Shown one piece after another: positions 55,001 through 62,503 of a DNA stretch of 64,000 nucleotides. The stretch spans positions 1 to 64,000 of the forward strand of contig NZ_JACMYO010000013.1 in NCBI RefSeq assembly GCF_020889685.1. The letters run 5' to 3'. Numbering within the stretch: position 1 is the stretch's first letter; every line of letters starts with the position of its first letter. The DNA comes from Bradyrhizobium oropedii. Lineage in GTDB: Bacteria > Pseudomonadota > Alphaproteobacteria > Rhizobiales > Xanthobacteraceae. The notes beneath the pieces are model-generated. The model ran no database searches, was not told the DNA's origin, and was given only the letters and a program-made list of their open reading frames with translations. The position numbers were made by a program, and so were the translations under genes.

Positions 55001-55330
55001 ATGACCGAGGCCGGCCGCGGATATTATCGACAGGGACGTGTCGTTCGACAAGGTGAGGCGCGCGATGCGAACAGGCCGCGGCTAGTGAGCCGCGCCGGAT
55101 TGGTCGTGGGTCCGATCGGCGAGCGTCTTGCGGCCGATGCCGGGATGGGTTTCGCCTGGTTGCCGCGGTGGATTGTCGAAGATCGGCTGCAGGCCGGCCG
55201 GCTGGTGCCGGTCCTGACCGATCACGCGGCGCTGTGCTTGAGCTATTTCCTGGTCTGGCCGGAGGCGCAGTTCCTGCCGCTCCGCACCCGGGTCGCGATC
55301 GATGCGATCGCCCGGCAGCTCGCCGCCTGA
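55001..55330 (+). pseudogene. LysR-type regulator remnant
   Basis: The frame starts TEAGRGYYRQGRVV, which resembles the linker helix of LysR regulators. It jumps straight to AADAGMGFAWLPRWIVEDRL and QAGRLVPVLTDHA, then PLRTRVAIDAIARQLA, the C-terminal part of the substrate-binding domain. The HTH and about 150 residues in between are missing. It therefore looks like a decayed, internally deleted gene in the small accessory block before the Mrr-type gene. The 559-base stretch 54889-55447 holds nothing else I can identify. Confidence 0.65.
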
Positions 55331-55447
55331 GTGGCGCCAAACTCGGCAGTAAGTCATTGATGGGTCAGCGGAAAGGGATGGTGCCGCCAACGGGGTGATG
55401 GGATCGCTAAGCCGGATCCCGTAAGTCTTTGAAAACAAGGGATCTGG

Positions 55448-57037
55448 ATGGAGGCGCTGGTGGCCGTTCCTCGCCTTCGATCGATAGGTCCGGGTTGTCG
55501 TATATCGCAGCGAAGCGACTTTTTGTCGGACCGCTACTTTGCCGTCGACACAGGGAAGCTTGCTCACCAATATGGGAACCGGACCTCCACCAACCCAAGC
55601 GTGTGCCACGTGTCCCGTGATCCATGGCGACAATACGGATACAGACTTGACTCCTATGAAGGCAGCCTCAAGCACCTGACGTATTCAGGAGCGCTGAAGC
55701 CTCAAGAGCAGAGTGACGCATTCGGATTTTTCTCGGTTCGAACAGACCCGTCGGCCCTCAGCCTCGCCGAGGCCTCTGGCATTCTTTCCGAGCAATCTTT
55801 GGGCCCGCCGCACGGATACGCATTGCTCAATCCCGTTCCAATACCTGAGTTTCCGCAGGCTCCGGAGCGTCCTAAAACGGTGCCAGGCCAATACGAACTG
55901 TACATTGTAGAGCGCGCCAGCAAAGCAGAAGCGAAGGCCCAACAGCTTTTTGAGCAGTTCCTTGATCAGTATAAGAGAGAGGCTACACAACTCGCTCAGC
56001 TCAAACAGGCTTGCGAGCAAGGCGATGACGCCGCGTTGCGGTTGCTCATGTCAATCTCACACGTACGGCACCATCTGCATCCGTTGCTAATGTTGGCCTT
56101 CGACGTCGAGATCGACCAGCCATCTCGCGTAATACTTACGACTGTGCGCGTGCCCGACTTCAAGCAGCTTCCCATCGTCAAGCCAAAGGGAAGCAAGTCT
56201 TGGAATTCCGATTGGACTTTGGTGTCCGCGGCGGAGCGTAAGCGAGCAACGGAAACTCTGCTCTACGCACTTTGCCTGCGCGCGGCCTATCTCGTTGCCA
56301 TGTCAGATGAGGGGGCCTGGTTCGATACCGTTGCTATTAACATCGCTCAAAGCTGGTTCGATTCTGCGACCGGCGCGCCGCAAGAAGGTATTATCGCGAG
56401 CCTTCAGGCGTCGAAAGCTGACCTCGTCGCACTCCAACTCCATAAGGTCGACCCGAAGGCCTGCTTTCGGCATCTCAAAGGCATTTCGACGCCATCGGTT
56501 GAGTCGGTCGCTCCAGTTCGGCCCATCTTCGTTATGAGCAAAGAGGATGACCGCATCGTCGAAAACAAAGATGTCGCAGAGACGCTGGAAGCGGAAACCA
56601 ATCTTGCCGCCATGCCTTGGGAGGATTTTGAGCATCTCGTTAGTCAATTGTTCGAGTGGGAGTTTGGTAAGAACGGTGTGGAGGTAAAAGTTACCCGCGC
56701 ATCTCGTGATCGCGGCGTGGACGCAATCATGTTCGATCCGGATCCCTTGCGCGGGGGAAAATATGTTCTCCAAGCAAAACGCTACACGCGGCCGGTTGAT
56801 GTCGCCGCCGTTCGGGACCTGTACGGTACTGTTATGAACGAGGGTGCCAATCGTGGGATCATCGTCACGACGAGTACGTATGGGCCGGACGCTTATGAGT
56901 TCGCTAAGGACAAGCCGCTTTCCCTCGTGGATGGTCAGCACCTCATTGCGATGCTTCGAAAGCACGGACGGAATTTTCGGATCAATCTGGCCGAGGCGCG
57001 CAAGGCAATGGAGGCGGAGGCCCGGTCAGCGAGTTAG
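55448..57037 (+). CDS. Mrr-type restriction endonuclease-like protein
   Basis: A 529-residue protein. The last about 150 residues form an Mrr_cat/PD-(D/E)XK nuclease domain: WEDFEHLVSQLFEWEFG, DRGVDAIMFDP (catalytic Asp), YVLQAKRYTRPVD (Q-x-K active-site variant), and GIIVTTSTYGPDAYEFAKD. The N-terminal about 370 residues match no domain I know, with a helical middle (YKREATQLAQLKQACEQGDD). Mrr enzymes cut methylated or foreign DNA. Base composition is visibly lower in GC than the flanks. The start at 55448 is uncertain, as the first 50 residues are poorly gene-like. It ends next to tRNA-Thr, as acquired genes often do. Confidence 0.82.
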   Translation: MEALVAVPRLRSIGPGCRISQRSDFLSDRYFAVDTGKLAHQYGNRTSTNPSVCHVSRDPWRQYGYRLDSYEGSLKHLTYSGALKPQEQSDAFGFFSVRTDPSALSLAEASGILSEQSLGPPHGYALLNPVPIPEFPQAPERPKTVPGQYELYIVERASKAEAKAQQLFEQFLDQYKREATQLAQLKQACEQGDDAALRLLMSISHVRHHLHPLLMLAFDVEIDQPSRVILTTVRVPDFKQLPIVKPKGSKSWNSDWTLVSAAERKRATETLLYALCLRAAYLVAMSDEGAWFDTVAINIAQSWFDSATGAPQEGIIASLQASKADLVALQLHKVDPKACFRHLKGISTPSVESVAPVRPIFVMSKEDDRIVENKDVAETLEAETNLAAMPWEDFEHLVSQLFEWEFGKNGVEVKVTRASRDRGVDAIMFDPDPLRGGKYVLQAKRYTRPVDVAAVRDLYGTVMNEGANRGIIVTTSTYGPDAYEFAKDKPLSLVDGQHLIAMLRKHGRNFRINLAEARKAMEAEARSAS

Positions 57038-57081
57038 GCTGTTTCCTCGGGCGGACAGGCAGCGGTTCATTGGAGATGGGA

Positions 57082-57156
57082 TGGTGCTGCCAGACAGGAT
57101 TGAACTGTCGACCTCTCCATTACCAATGGAGTGCTCTACCACTGAGCTACGGCAGC
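57082..57156 (-). tRNA. tRNA-Thr(GGT)
   Basis: On the minus strand the gene starts GCTGCCGTAGCTCAGTGGTA. The anticodon stem is CTCCA/TGGAG with loop TTGGTAA (anticodon GGT), the T arm is GACAGTTCAATCCTGTC, and CCA is encoded. The acceptor stem GCTGCCG pairs with TGGCAGC (one G.T pair). Length is 75 bases including CCA. Its 3' end faces the Mrr-type gene, a typical site of genomic-island insertion. Confidence 0.96.
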
Positions 57157-57474
57157 ATGCCCGGGAAAAATTGAATCGGCCCCAAGGGCCCGTCCAAGCG
57201 GGCGGTTCTTGCCACAGGCCTCCCTTTCGCGCAAGCGAAACAGCACCCCTGCTGCCAGTGAAATCGGCAGAAATTGACGTTCCATGCGGTGATTCCGTCC
57301 AAACTGGACGATTTCGACCTGATTGGGTTCCGAACTGACCGGTAAATTGCCGATCCGGCAAGTCGCCGAATCATGCCACCGGGTGCGCAACTGGCCGACC
57401 GGGCAGGGTGCGCGGGCGATGGCCATTGGCTATGGTCGGGTTGCGCAGGGCGTCGGCGGTTCGAGAGTGTTGCA

Positions 57475-57687
57475 ATGACAGGCGATCGGGACAGACGCGG
57501 CGGGCAGGCCGGAGCCCGTGTGAAGGATTCACGACAGGATCGCCTCAAGCTGGCGTTGCGCGAAAACCTGAAGCGGCGGAAGTCGCAGGCGCGCGGTCGT
57601 GACGATGCAGCCTCTTCCGAACTGCCCGATGGCTCGCTAGATGACGGCTCGCTGGATGACGCCGGCGGAAATAAGCCGGGCCGCTAA
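57475..57687 (+). CDS. Small basic hypothetical protein, 70 residues
   Basis: Starts ATG 57475 with GAGAGTGTTGCA upstream. The middle is strongly basic and helical (SRQDRLKLALRENLKRRKSQ). The C-terminal part is acidic and has a repeated DGSLDD (twice). No known domain. I recall small proteins with a similar RLKLALRENLKRRK core in rhizobia, often near murA, but no murA is in the window. It could be nucleic-acid binding. Confidence 0.62.
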   Translation: MTGDRDRRGGQAGARVKDSRQDRLKLALRENLKRRKSQARGRDDAASSELPDGSLDDGSLDDAGGNKPGR

Positions 57688-57728
57688 CGCGGCTCGGGTG
57701 TGTTGCAGAGAGAAGCGGGTCGCCGAAA

Positions 57729-59426
57729 ATGGCTGTAGATGAGACGATGATCGATCGGCTGAACGCAACCGCGTACGCCTTCCCGCGCCACGAGCAGACC
57801 TTTCCGACCCTGACAGCGCATGAGATCGAGCGGATGCGCCGTTTCGGCGAGGCGCGCGCGTACAAGGACGGCGAGGCGCTGTTCGAGACCGGCACGCCCG
57901 GTCCCGGCATGTTCGTGGTGCTGTCGGGCAGTGTCGCGATCACCCAGCGCGACGGCCTTGGCCATGTCACGCCGATCATCGACCAGGGGCCGGGGCAATT
58001 CCTCGCCGAGATCGGCCAGCTCTCCGGCCGCCCCGCGCTGGTCGACGGCCATGCCGATGGGGCTGTCGAGACATTGCTGCTGCCGCCGGAGCGGCTGCGC
58101 GCGCTGCTGGTCGCCGAGGCCGACCTCGGCGAGCGCATCATGCGTGCGCTGATCCTGCGCCGCGTCAGCCTGATCCAGGGCGGCGCCGGCGGACCGGTGC
58201 TGATCGGCTCGGCGTCGGTCGGCAACATGGCGCCGCTGCAAAATTTCCTGGCGCGCAACGGCCAGCCGCATCACGTGATCGATCCCGAGAGCGACAAGGA
58301 TGCCGCCGACCTCGTCGCGCGCTACTCGCCGACGCGCGCCGAGCTGCCGCTGGTGGTCTGTCCTGATGGCACGGTGCTGCGCAATCCGTCCGAGACCGCG
58401 CTTGCGATGGCGCTCGGCATGATCGGCAACAGCGCGCATGAGAAGCTCTACGACGTCGCCGTGGTCGGCAGCGGCCCGGCCGGGCTCGCCACCGCGGTCT
58501 ATGCGGCCTCCGAAGGGCTGTCGGTTGCGGTGTTCGATTCCCGGGCCTTCGGCGGCCAGGCCGGCGCCAGCATGCGGATCGAAAACTATCTGGGCTTCCC
58601 GACCGGCATCTCGGGCCAGGCGCTGGCCGGCCGCGCCTTCAACCAGGCACAGAAATTCGGCGCCGAGATGCTGATCCCGGTCTCGATCAAATCGCTCGAC
58701 TGCTCGAAGACGTCGGGTGCGTTCGCGCTCGCCACCGGATGCGGGCACACGCTGCGCGCCAGGTCGGTCGTGGTCGCAAGCGGCGCGCGCTATCGCCGGC
58801 CGGTGATCGACAATCTCGAGAGCTACGAAGGCCGCGGCGTCTGGTACTGGGCCTCCCCGATCGAGGCGCGGCTTTGCGCCCAGCAGGATGTCGTGCTGGT
58901 CGGCGGCGGCAACTCCGCGGGGCAGGCGGCGGTGTACCTGTCGGCGCATGCCCGCAAGGTCAACATGATGATCCGCGGCGGCGGGCTTGGCGCCAGCATG
59001 TCGCGCTACCTGATCGAGCGCATCGAGGCGACGCCGAACATCGAATTGATGTTCAACACCGAGGTGATCGGGCTCGACGGCGCCGAGACGCTGGAGCGCG
59101 TGCGCTGGCGCAGCCGGCTCGCGCCCGACGAGTTCACCATGGATATCCGCAATCTCTTCTTGTTCGTCGGCGCCGATCCGGCGACCGGCTGGCTCGAGGG
59201 CTGCGGGGTGCAGGTCGACCGCGGCGGTTTCGTGATGACCGGCGTGCAGAACGGCGAGGGTACGCCCGCCGTGCCGCTGCTCGAGACCACGGTGCCCGGC
59301 GTGTTCGCCGTCGGTGACGTTCGCTCCGGCTCGGTCAAGCGCGTCGGCGGCGCGATCGGCGAGGGCGCGCAGGTCGTCGCCGCCCTGCACGGCTATCTCG
59401 CCGATGCCGGCAGCCCGTCGCTGTAG
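57729..59426 (+). CDS. cNMP-binding / thioredoxin-like / TrxR-like fusion flavoprotein
   Basis: A 565-residue cytosolic protein with three parts. Residues about 30-150: cyclic-nucleotide-binding (CAP_ED) fold (FGEARAYKDGEALFETGTPGPGMFVVLSG; GPGQFLAEIGQLSGRPALV). Residues about 160-230: a thioredoxin/glutaredoxin-like domain (MAPLQNFLARNGQPHHVID) without CXXC. Residues about 245-560: TrxR-like FAD/NADPH reductase (VAVVGSGPAGLATAVYAASEGL, GGQAGASMRIENYLGFP, VLVGGGNSAGQAA, VFAVGDVR). Where TrxR has the redox CXXC, this protein has YWASPIEA, so it cannot do TrxR chemistry. It may transfer electrons to another partner under cNMP control. The UBP-finger gene follows on the same strand. Confidence 0.87.
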   Translation: MAVDETMIDRLNATAYAFPRHEQTFPTLTAHEIERMRRFGEARAYKDGEALFETGTPGPGMFVVLSGSVAITQRDGLGHVTPIIDQGPGQFLAEIGQLSGRPALVDGHADGAVETLLLPPERLRALLVAEADLGERIMRALILRRVSLIQGGAGGPVLIGSASVGNMAPLQNFLARNGQPHHVIDPESDKDAADLVARYSPTRAELPLVVCPDGTVLRNPSETALAMALGMIGNSAHEKLYDVAVVGSGPAGLATAVYAASEGLSVAVFDSRAFGGQAGASMRIENYLGFPTGISGQALAGRAFNQAQKFGAEMLIPVSIKSLDCSKTSGAFALATGCGHTLRARSVVVASGARYRRPVIDNLESYEGRGVWYWASPIEARLCAQQDVVLVGGGNSAGQAAVYLSAHARKVNMMIRGGGLGASMSRYLIERIEATPNIELMFNTEVIGLDGAETLERVRWRSRLAPDEFTMDIRNLFLFVGADPATGWLEGCGVQVDRGGFVMTGVQNGEGTPAVPLLETTVPGVFAVGDVRSGSVKRVGGAIGEGAQVVAALHGYLADAGSPSL

Positions 59427-59447
59427 GCAGGTTCATCAGGGCCTACC

Positions 59448-59602
59448 CCGTCATCCCCGCGCAAAGGCGCAGCCTTTGTCGCTGGAGGAGCCGCGAAGCG
59501 GCGTCTCGAAGGATGAATCGGCCACGGTGCGGGCCGTGCATCCTTCGAGGCTCGCCCAGCGGCGCAATTGCGCCGCAAGGCTCGCACCTCAGGATGACGG
59601 TT
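59448..59602. repeat. Palindromic intergenic repeat, CATCCTGAGGTGCGAGC family (copy 2, hybrid)
   Basis: The right half ends GGCTCGCACCTCAGGATGAC as in the copy at 22988. The left half starts CCGTCATCCCCGCGCAAAGG, which belongs to a different family (compare 60002-60050). It looks like one repeat inserted into or recombined with another. Confidence 0.7.
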
Positions 59603-59636
59603 CAAAAAGAGCCCACTTCAGATACGAGGTCGCAAA

Positions 59637-59945
59637 ATGTCAAAGGGCTGCACCCATATCGCCGGCATCCAGGATGTCACGCCGAGTGCGCTCGGCTGCG
59701 AGGAATGCCTGAAGAGCGGCAGCCGCTGGTTGCATCTGCGGATCTGTCGGACCTGCGGCCATGTCGGTTGCTGCGACGACTCGCCGAACCGGCATGCGAC
59801 GGCGCATTTCCACGCCACCGGCCATCCCGTGATCGAGGGTTACGATCCGCCGGAAGGCTGGGGCTGGTGCCATGTCGACGAGGTGCTGTTCGACCTGTCG
59901 AAGCGCAAGACGCCGCACAACGGGCCGATCCCGCGCTACTACTGA
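59637..59945 (+). CDS. UBP-type zinc-finger protein
   Basis: A 102-residue protein consisting of one ZnF-UBP domain. Zinc ligands: CTHI, CEECL, CRTCGHVGCCDDSPNRHATAHFHATGHP. Trp in GWGWCHVDEVLFDL marks the C-terminal part. In eukaryotes this finger binds the free C terminus of ubiquitin. In bacteria its ligand is unknown. It follows the cNMP/TrxR-like fusion gene on the same strand, and I recall the two occurring side by side in other genomes. A repeat (59448-59602) separates them, so co-transcription is unproven. ATG 59637. Confidence 0.9.
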   Translation: MSKGCTHIAGIQDVTPSALGCEECLKSGSRWLHLRICRTCGHVGCCDDSPNRHATAHFHATGHPVIEGYDPPEGWGWCHVDEVLFDLSKRKTPHNGPIPRYY

Positions 59946-60001
59946 TTCAAGTTCTCACGACGCGCATGGGTCGCTGCATCCGATGGGCGCACGCACTATC
60001 A

Positions 60002-60050
60002 CCGTCATCCCAGCGACAAAGGCAAAGCCTTTGCGCGGGGATGACGGGTC
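60002..60050. repeat. Palindromic repeat CGTCATCCCAGC/GGGGATGACG
   Basis: CCGTCATCCCAGCGACAAAG with AAAGCCTTTGCGCGGGGATGACGG forms one hairpin around GGCAAAGCC. The left arm also occurs at 59449 in the hybrid repeat. It lies between the UBP-finger gene and the membrane-protein gene. Confidence 0.65.
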
Positions 60051-60171
60051 AATCAAAGTTATCGTCGGGAAAATTTCGGATGAGATGTCGGCCATCTTGC
60101 CATCGAACCATGTAGCAATTTTCAGGGACGCATCGTAACGTGGTGCGGGTTCTCAACGGGGGGTGCGCCAC

Positions 60172-60672
60172 ATGTCGACGATCGTGCTCGTGCACGTCAT
60201 TATCAGCCTGATCGCAATTGTTGCCGGTGTGATCGTGATGTTCGGCCTGCTCGGCTCGCGCGCGATGCCCGGGTTGACCGCGATCTTCCTCATCCTCACG
60301 ATCCTGACCAACGCCACCGGCTTCGTGATCCCGCCGCTGGTGACGGAGAAGCTGCTGCCGTCGCACATCATCGGCGGCCTCTCGCTGGTGCTGCTCGCGA
60401 TCGCCTGCATCGCGCTGTATGCGATGCAGCTCAGGGGCGCCTGGCGCCCGATCTATATCGTGACCGCGATGGTCTCGCTCTATCTCAACGTCTTCGTGCT
60501 GGTGATCCAGAGCTTCCTCAAGGTCCCTGCATTGCAGGCGCTGGCGCCGGCCGTGCCGCCGAACCCGCCGGCGGGGCCGGTCTTTGCGGCGGTGCAGGGC
60601 ATCGTGCTGGTGTTCTTCGCCGTGATGATCATCGGCGCCTGGCGCCGGTTCAGGCCGGTCAATTTCGCCTGA
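60172..60672 (+). CDS. Four-helix membrane protein, unknown function
   Basis: A 166-residue protein with four predicted membrane helices: IVLVHVIISLIAIVAGVIVM, GLTAIFLILTILTNATGFVI, HIIGGLSLVLLAIACIALYAM and IYIVTAMVSLYLNVFVLVIQ. A fifth hydrophobic stretch lies near the C terminus (GIVLVFFAVMIIGAW). A short basic tail RRFRPVNF follows. No family I can name. ATG 60172 has a GGGGGG site 8-9 bases upstream; GTG 60163 is in frame. It may be co-oriented with, but is not clearly linked to, the redox pair upstream. Confidence 0.8.
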   Translation: MSTIVLVHVIISLIAIVAGVIVMFGLLGSRAMPGLTAIFLILTILTNATGFVIPPLVTEKLLPSHIIGGLSLVLLAIACIALYAMQLRGAWRPIYIVTAMVSLYLNVFVLVIQSFLKVPALQALAPAVPPNPPAGPVFAAVQGIVLVFFAVMIIGAWRRFRPVNFA

Positions 60673-60813
60673 TCCGGGGCGGACGACATAATTTCGAGAC
60701 GACGCACGACATAGAACTCGATGTGCGGTGGCGTGTCAGGGACACACCGTCGTCCGCGGTCCGTTCGTGCCTCGCATGCGCGGGCCAAAATCAGCAACAA
60801 GAGGAGCAATCAA

Positions 60814-61638
60814 ATGCCCACCATCACCACCAAAGACGGCGTCGAGATCTTCTACAAGGATTGGGGTTCGGGCCAGCCGATCGTGTTCAGCCATGGCTGG
60901 CCGCTGTCGTCGGACGATTGGGACGCCCAGATGCTGTTCTTCCTCAATCACGGCTTCCGCGTCGTCGCCCATGATCGCCGCGGCCATGGCCGCTCCGCCC
61001 AGGTGGCCGACGGTCATGACATGGACCACTATGCCGACGACCTCGCGGCCGTCACCACGCATCTCGATCTGAAGAATGCCGTTCACGTCGGTCATTCCAC
61101 CGGCGGCGGAGAGGTGGTGCATTACATCGCGCGCCACGGCGAGAGCCGGGTCGCGAAGGCCGCCATCATCGCGGCCGTGCCGCCCTTGATGGTGCAGACA
61201 GCGGCCAATCCCGGCGGCCTGCCGAAGTCGGTGTTCGACGGCCTGCAGGCGCAGGTCGCAGCCAACCGTTCGCAATTCTACCGCGATCTGCCGGCCGGGC
61301 CGTTCTACGGCTACAACCGGCCCGGCGCAAAACCGTCGGAAGCGGTGATCCAGAACTGGTGGCGGCAGGGCATGATGGGTGGCGCGAAAGCGCATTACGA
61401 CGGCATCGTCGCCTTTTCGCAGACCGACTTCACCGAGGATCTGAAGAAGATCAACGTGCCGGTGCTGGTGATGCATGGCGACGACGACCAGATCGTGCCC
61501 TATGCCGATTCCGGTCCGCTGTCGGCCAAGCTTCTCAAGAACGGCACACTGAAGACCTACAAGGGCTTTCCGCACGGCATGCCGACCACCGAAGCCGAGA
61601 CGATCAACAAGGATCTGCTGGCGTTTATCAAGGGCTGA
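60814..61638 (+). CDS. Alpha/beta hydrolase (non-heme haloperoxidase/esterase type)
   Basis: A 274-residue cytosolic hydrolase. Oxyanion region [12 protein letters not shown]; nucleophile elbow GHSTGGGEV (Ser); acid DDQIVPY; catalytic His in [36 protein letters not shown] is typical of the chloroperoxidase F-type group. Members are esterases, perhydrolases or lactonases. GAGGAG lies 8 bases before ATG 60814. Alone in its transcription unit. Confidence 0.92.
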   Translation: MPTITTKDGVEIFYKDWGSGQPIVFSHGWPLSSDDWDAQMLFFLNHGFRVVAHDRRGHGRSAQVADGHDMDHYADDLAAVTTHLDLKNAVHVGHSTGGGEVVHYIARHGESRVAKAAIIAAVPPLMVQTAANPGGLPKSVFDGLQAQVAANRSQFYRDLPAGPFYGYNRPGAKPSEAVIQNWWRQGMMGGAKAHYDGIVAFSQTDFTEDLKKINVPVLVMHGDDDQIVPYADSGPLSAKLLKNGTLKTYKGFPHGMPTTEAETINKDLLAFIKG

Positions 61639-61861
61639 GGGCCACGTCGCTTCGCGTCACCGCTTGAGACCTTCGACAGCGCTCGCGTGAGATAGCCACC
61701 GGCGGTTGGGTTCCCTCCCTTGTGGGGGAGGGAGCCTAACGGGCGTGCTCAACTCACGTTAGGCCTTCCAGCATCAACGGCCACTGATGACCGCGACCTC
61801 GGAGTGCGCCGGTTCCTCTGGCACGATTTGGTACCTCCGCCGAAGGCGTTATAATTGTCCC

Positions 61862-62289
61862 ATGTCTCCGCCCGTCCCCCTGAAACTGATCGCCCTCGAT
61901 GCCGATGACCTCGCGGTCATCTCCGCCCATGTGCAGGACGCCCGCGTCCAGCCCTCCGATATCGTCTGGCGCCAGGACGAGAAACGTTTGGTGGTCGGCC
62001 TGAACCGGCTCGACTGGGAGCAGACCCTGTCGGGCGGCGCCTGTTCGCGCCGGCTGCTCGCCGCGCTCCGGTTCGACCGGGTGCTGGCCTGCAAGTCGCG
62101 CAACATCGACCTCGCGGCCCCGGACACCCCCTGGAACTCGTCGGGATCGAATTCCATGTCTCCGACCCGCCCGGCGGCAGCGCGCTCTTGATGTTCGGCC
62201 ATGGCGGGGCGCTGCGGCTGGATGTCGAGTGCCTGGAGTGCGAATTGACCGATCTCGGGGCTGATGATCTCGGGATGTCGCCGGGGTAA
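61862..62289 (+). pseudogene. DUF2948-family protein, broken by a -1 frameshift as given
   Basis: The N-terminal frame from ATG 61862 reads PPVPLKLIALDADDLAVISA and continues to NIDLAAPDTP. The C-terminal part lies in the next frame: LELVGIEFHVSDPPGGSALL, MFGHGGALRLDVECLECELT, then GADDLGMSPG and TAA at 62287-62289. Adding one C to the run CCCCC at 62127-62131 gives one 429-base gene, 142 residues. DUF2948 genes commonly precede hisD in alphaproteobacteria, as here. Function unknown. Confidence 0.87.
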
Positions 62290-62294
62290 TAGGC

Positions 62295-62413
62295 TGTCGT
62301 CCCGGCGAAGGCCGGGACCCGTGACCACCAATGCGGATTTTGGTCGCGATGAGGCCCCAGCCTCCCGCAACAATCGGCTGTCGGGGTTGGGTCCCGGCCT
62401 TCGCCGGGACGAC
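62295..62413. repeat. Composite palindromic repeat, CCCATAACCACC family (variant copy 5)
   Basis: GTCGTCCCGGCGAAGGCCGG and GACCCGTGACCACC at left. GGTTGGGTCCCGGCCTTCGC and CGGGACGACGG at right. Central GAGGCCCCAGCCTCCCG. The outer arms match those of the short hairpin at 38376-38405. Confidence 0.75.
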
Positions 62414-62503
62414 GGCTGTAAGGTTGCATAGCTGCCAAGGGTTGACGGCCATTATCCGCCGCGCCATTGAGCAGGGACCCAGAGTCCTCTTCAGAAAGCC
62501 GCC

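Noticed and set aside
54889-57081. Integrative element with attachment repeats at tRNA-Thr
   Set aside because: No integrase gene and no second copy of the tRNA 3' end were found, so only a general acquired-block reading is kept.
59637-59945. Ubiquitin-system protein
   Set aside because: Only the zinc finger is present, with no protease domain or ubiquitin-like partner in the window.
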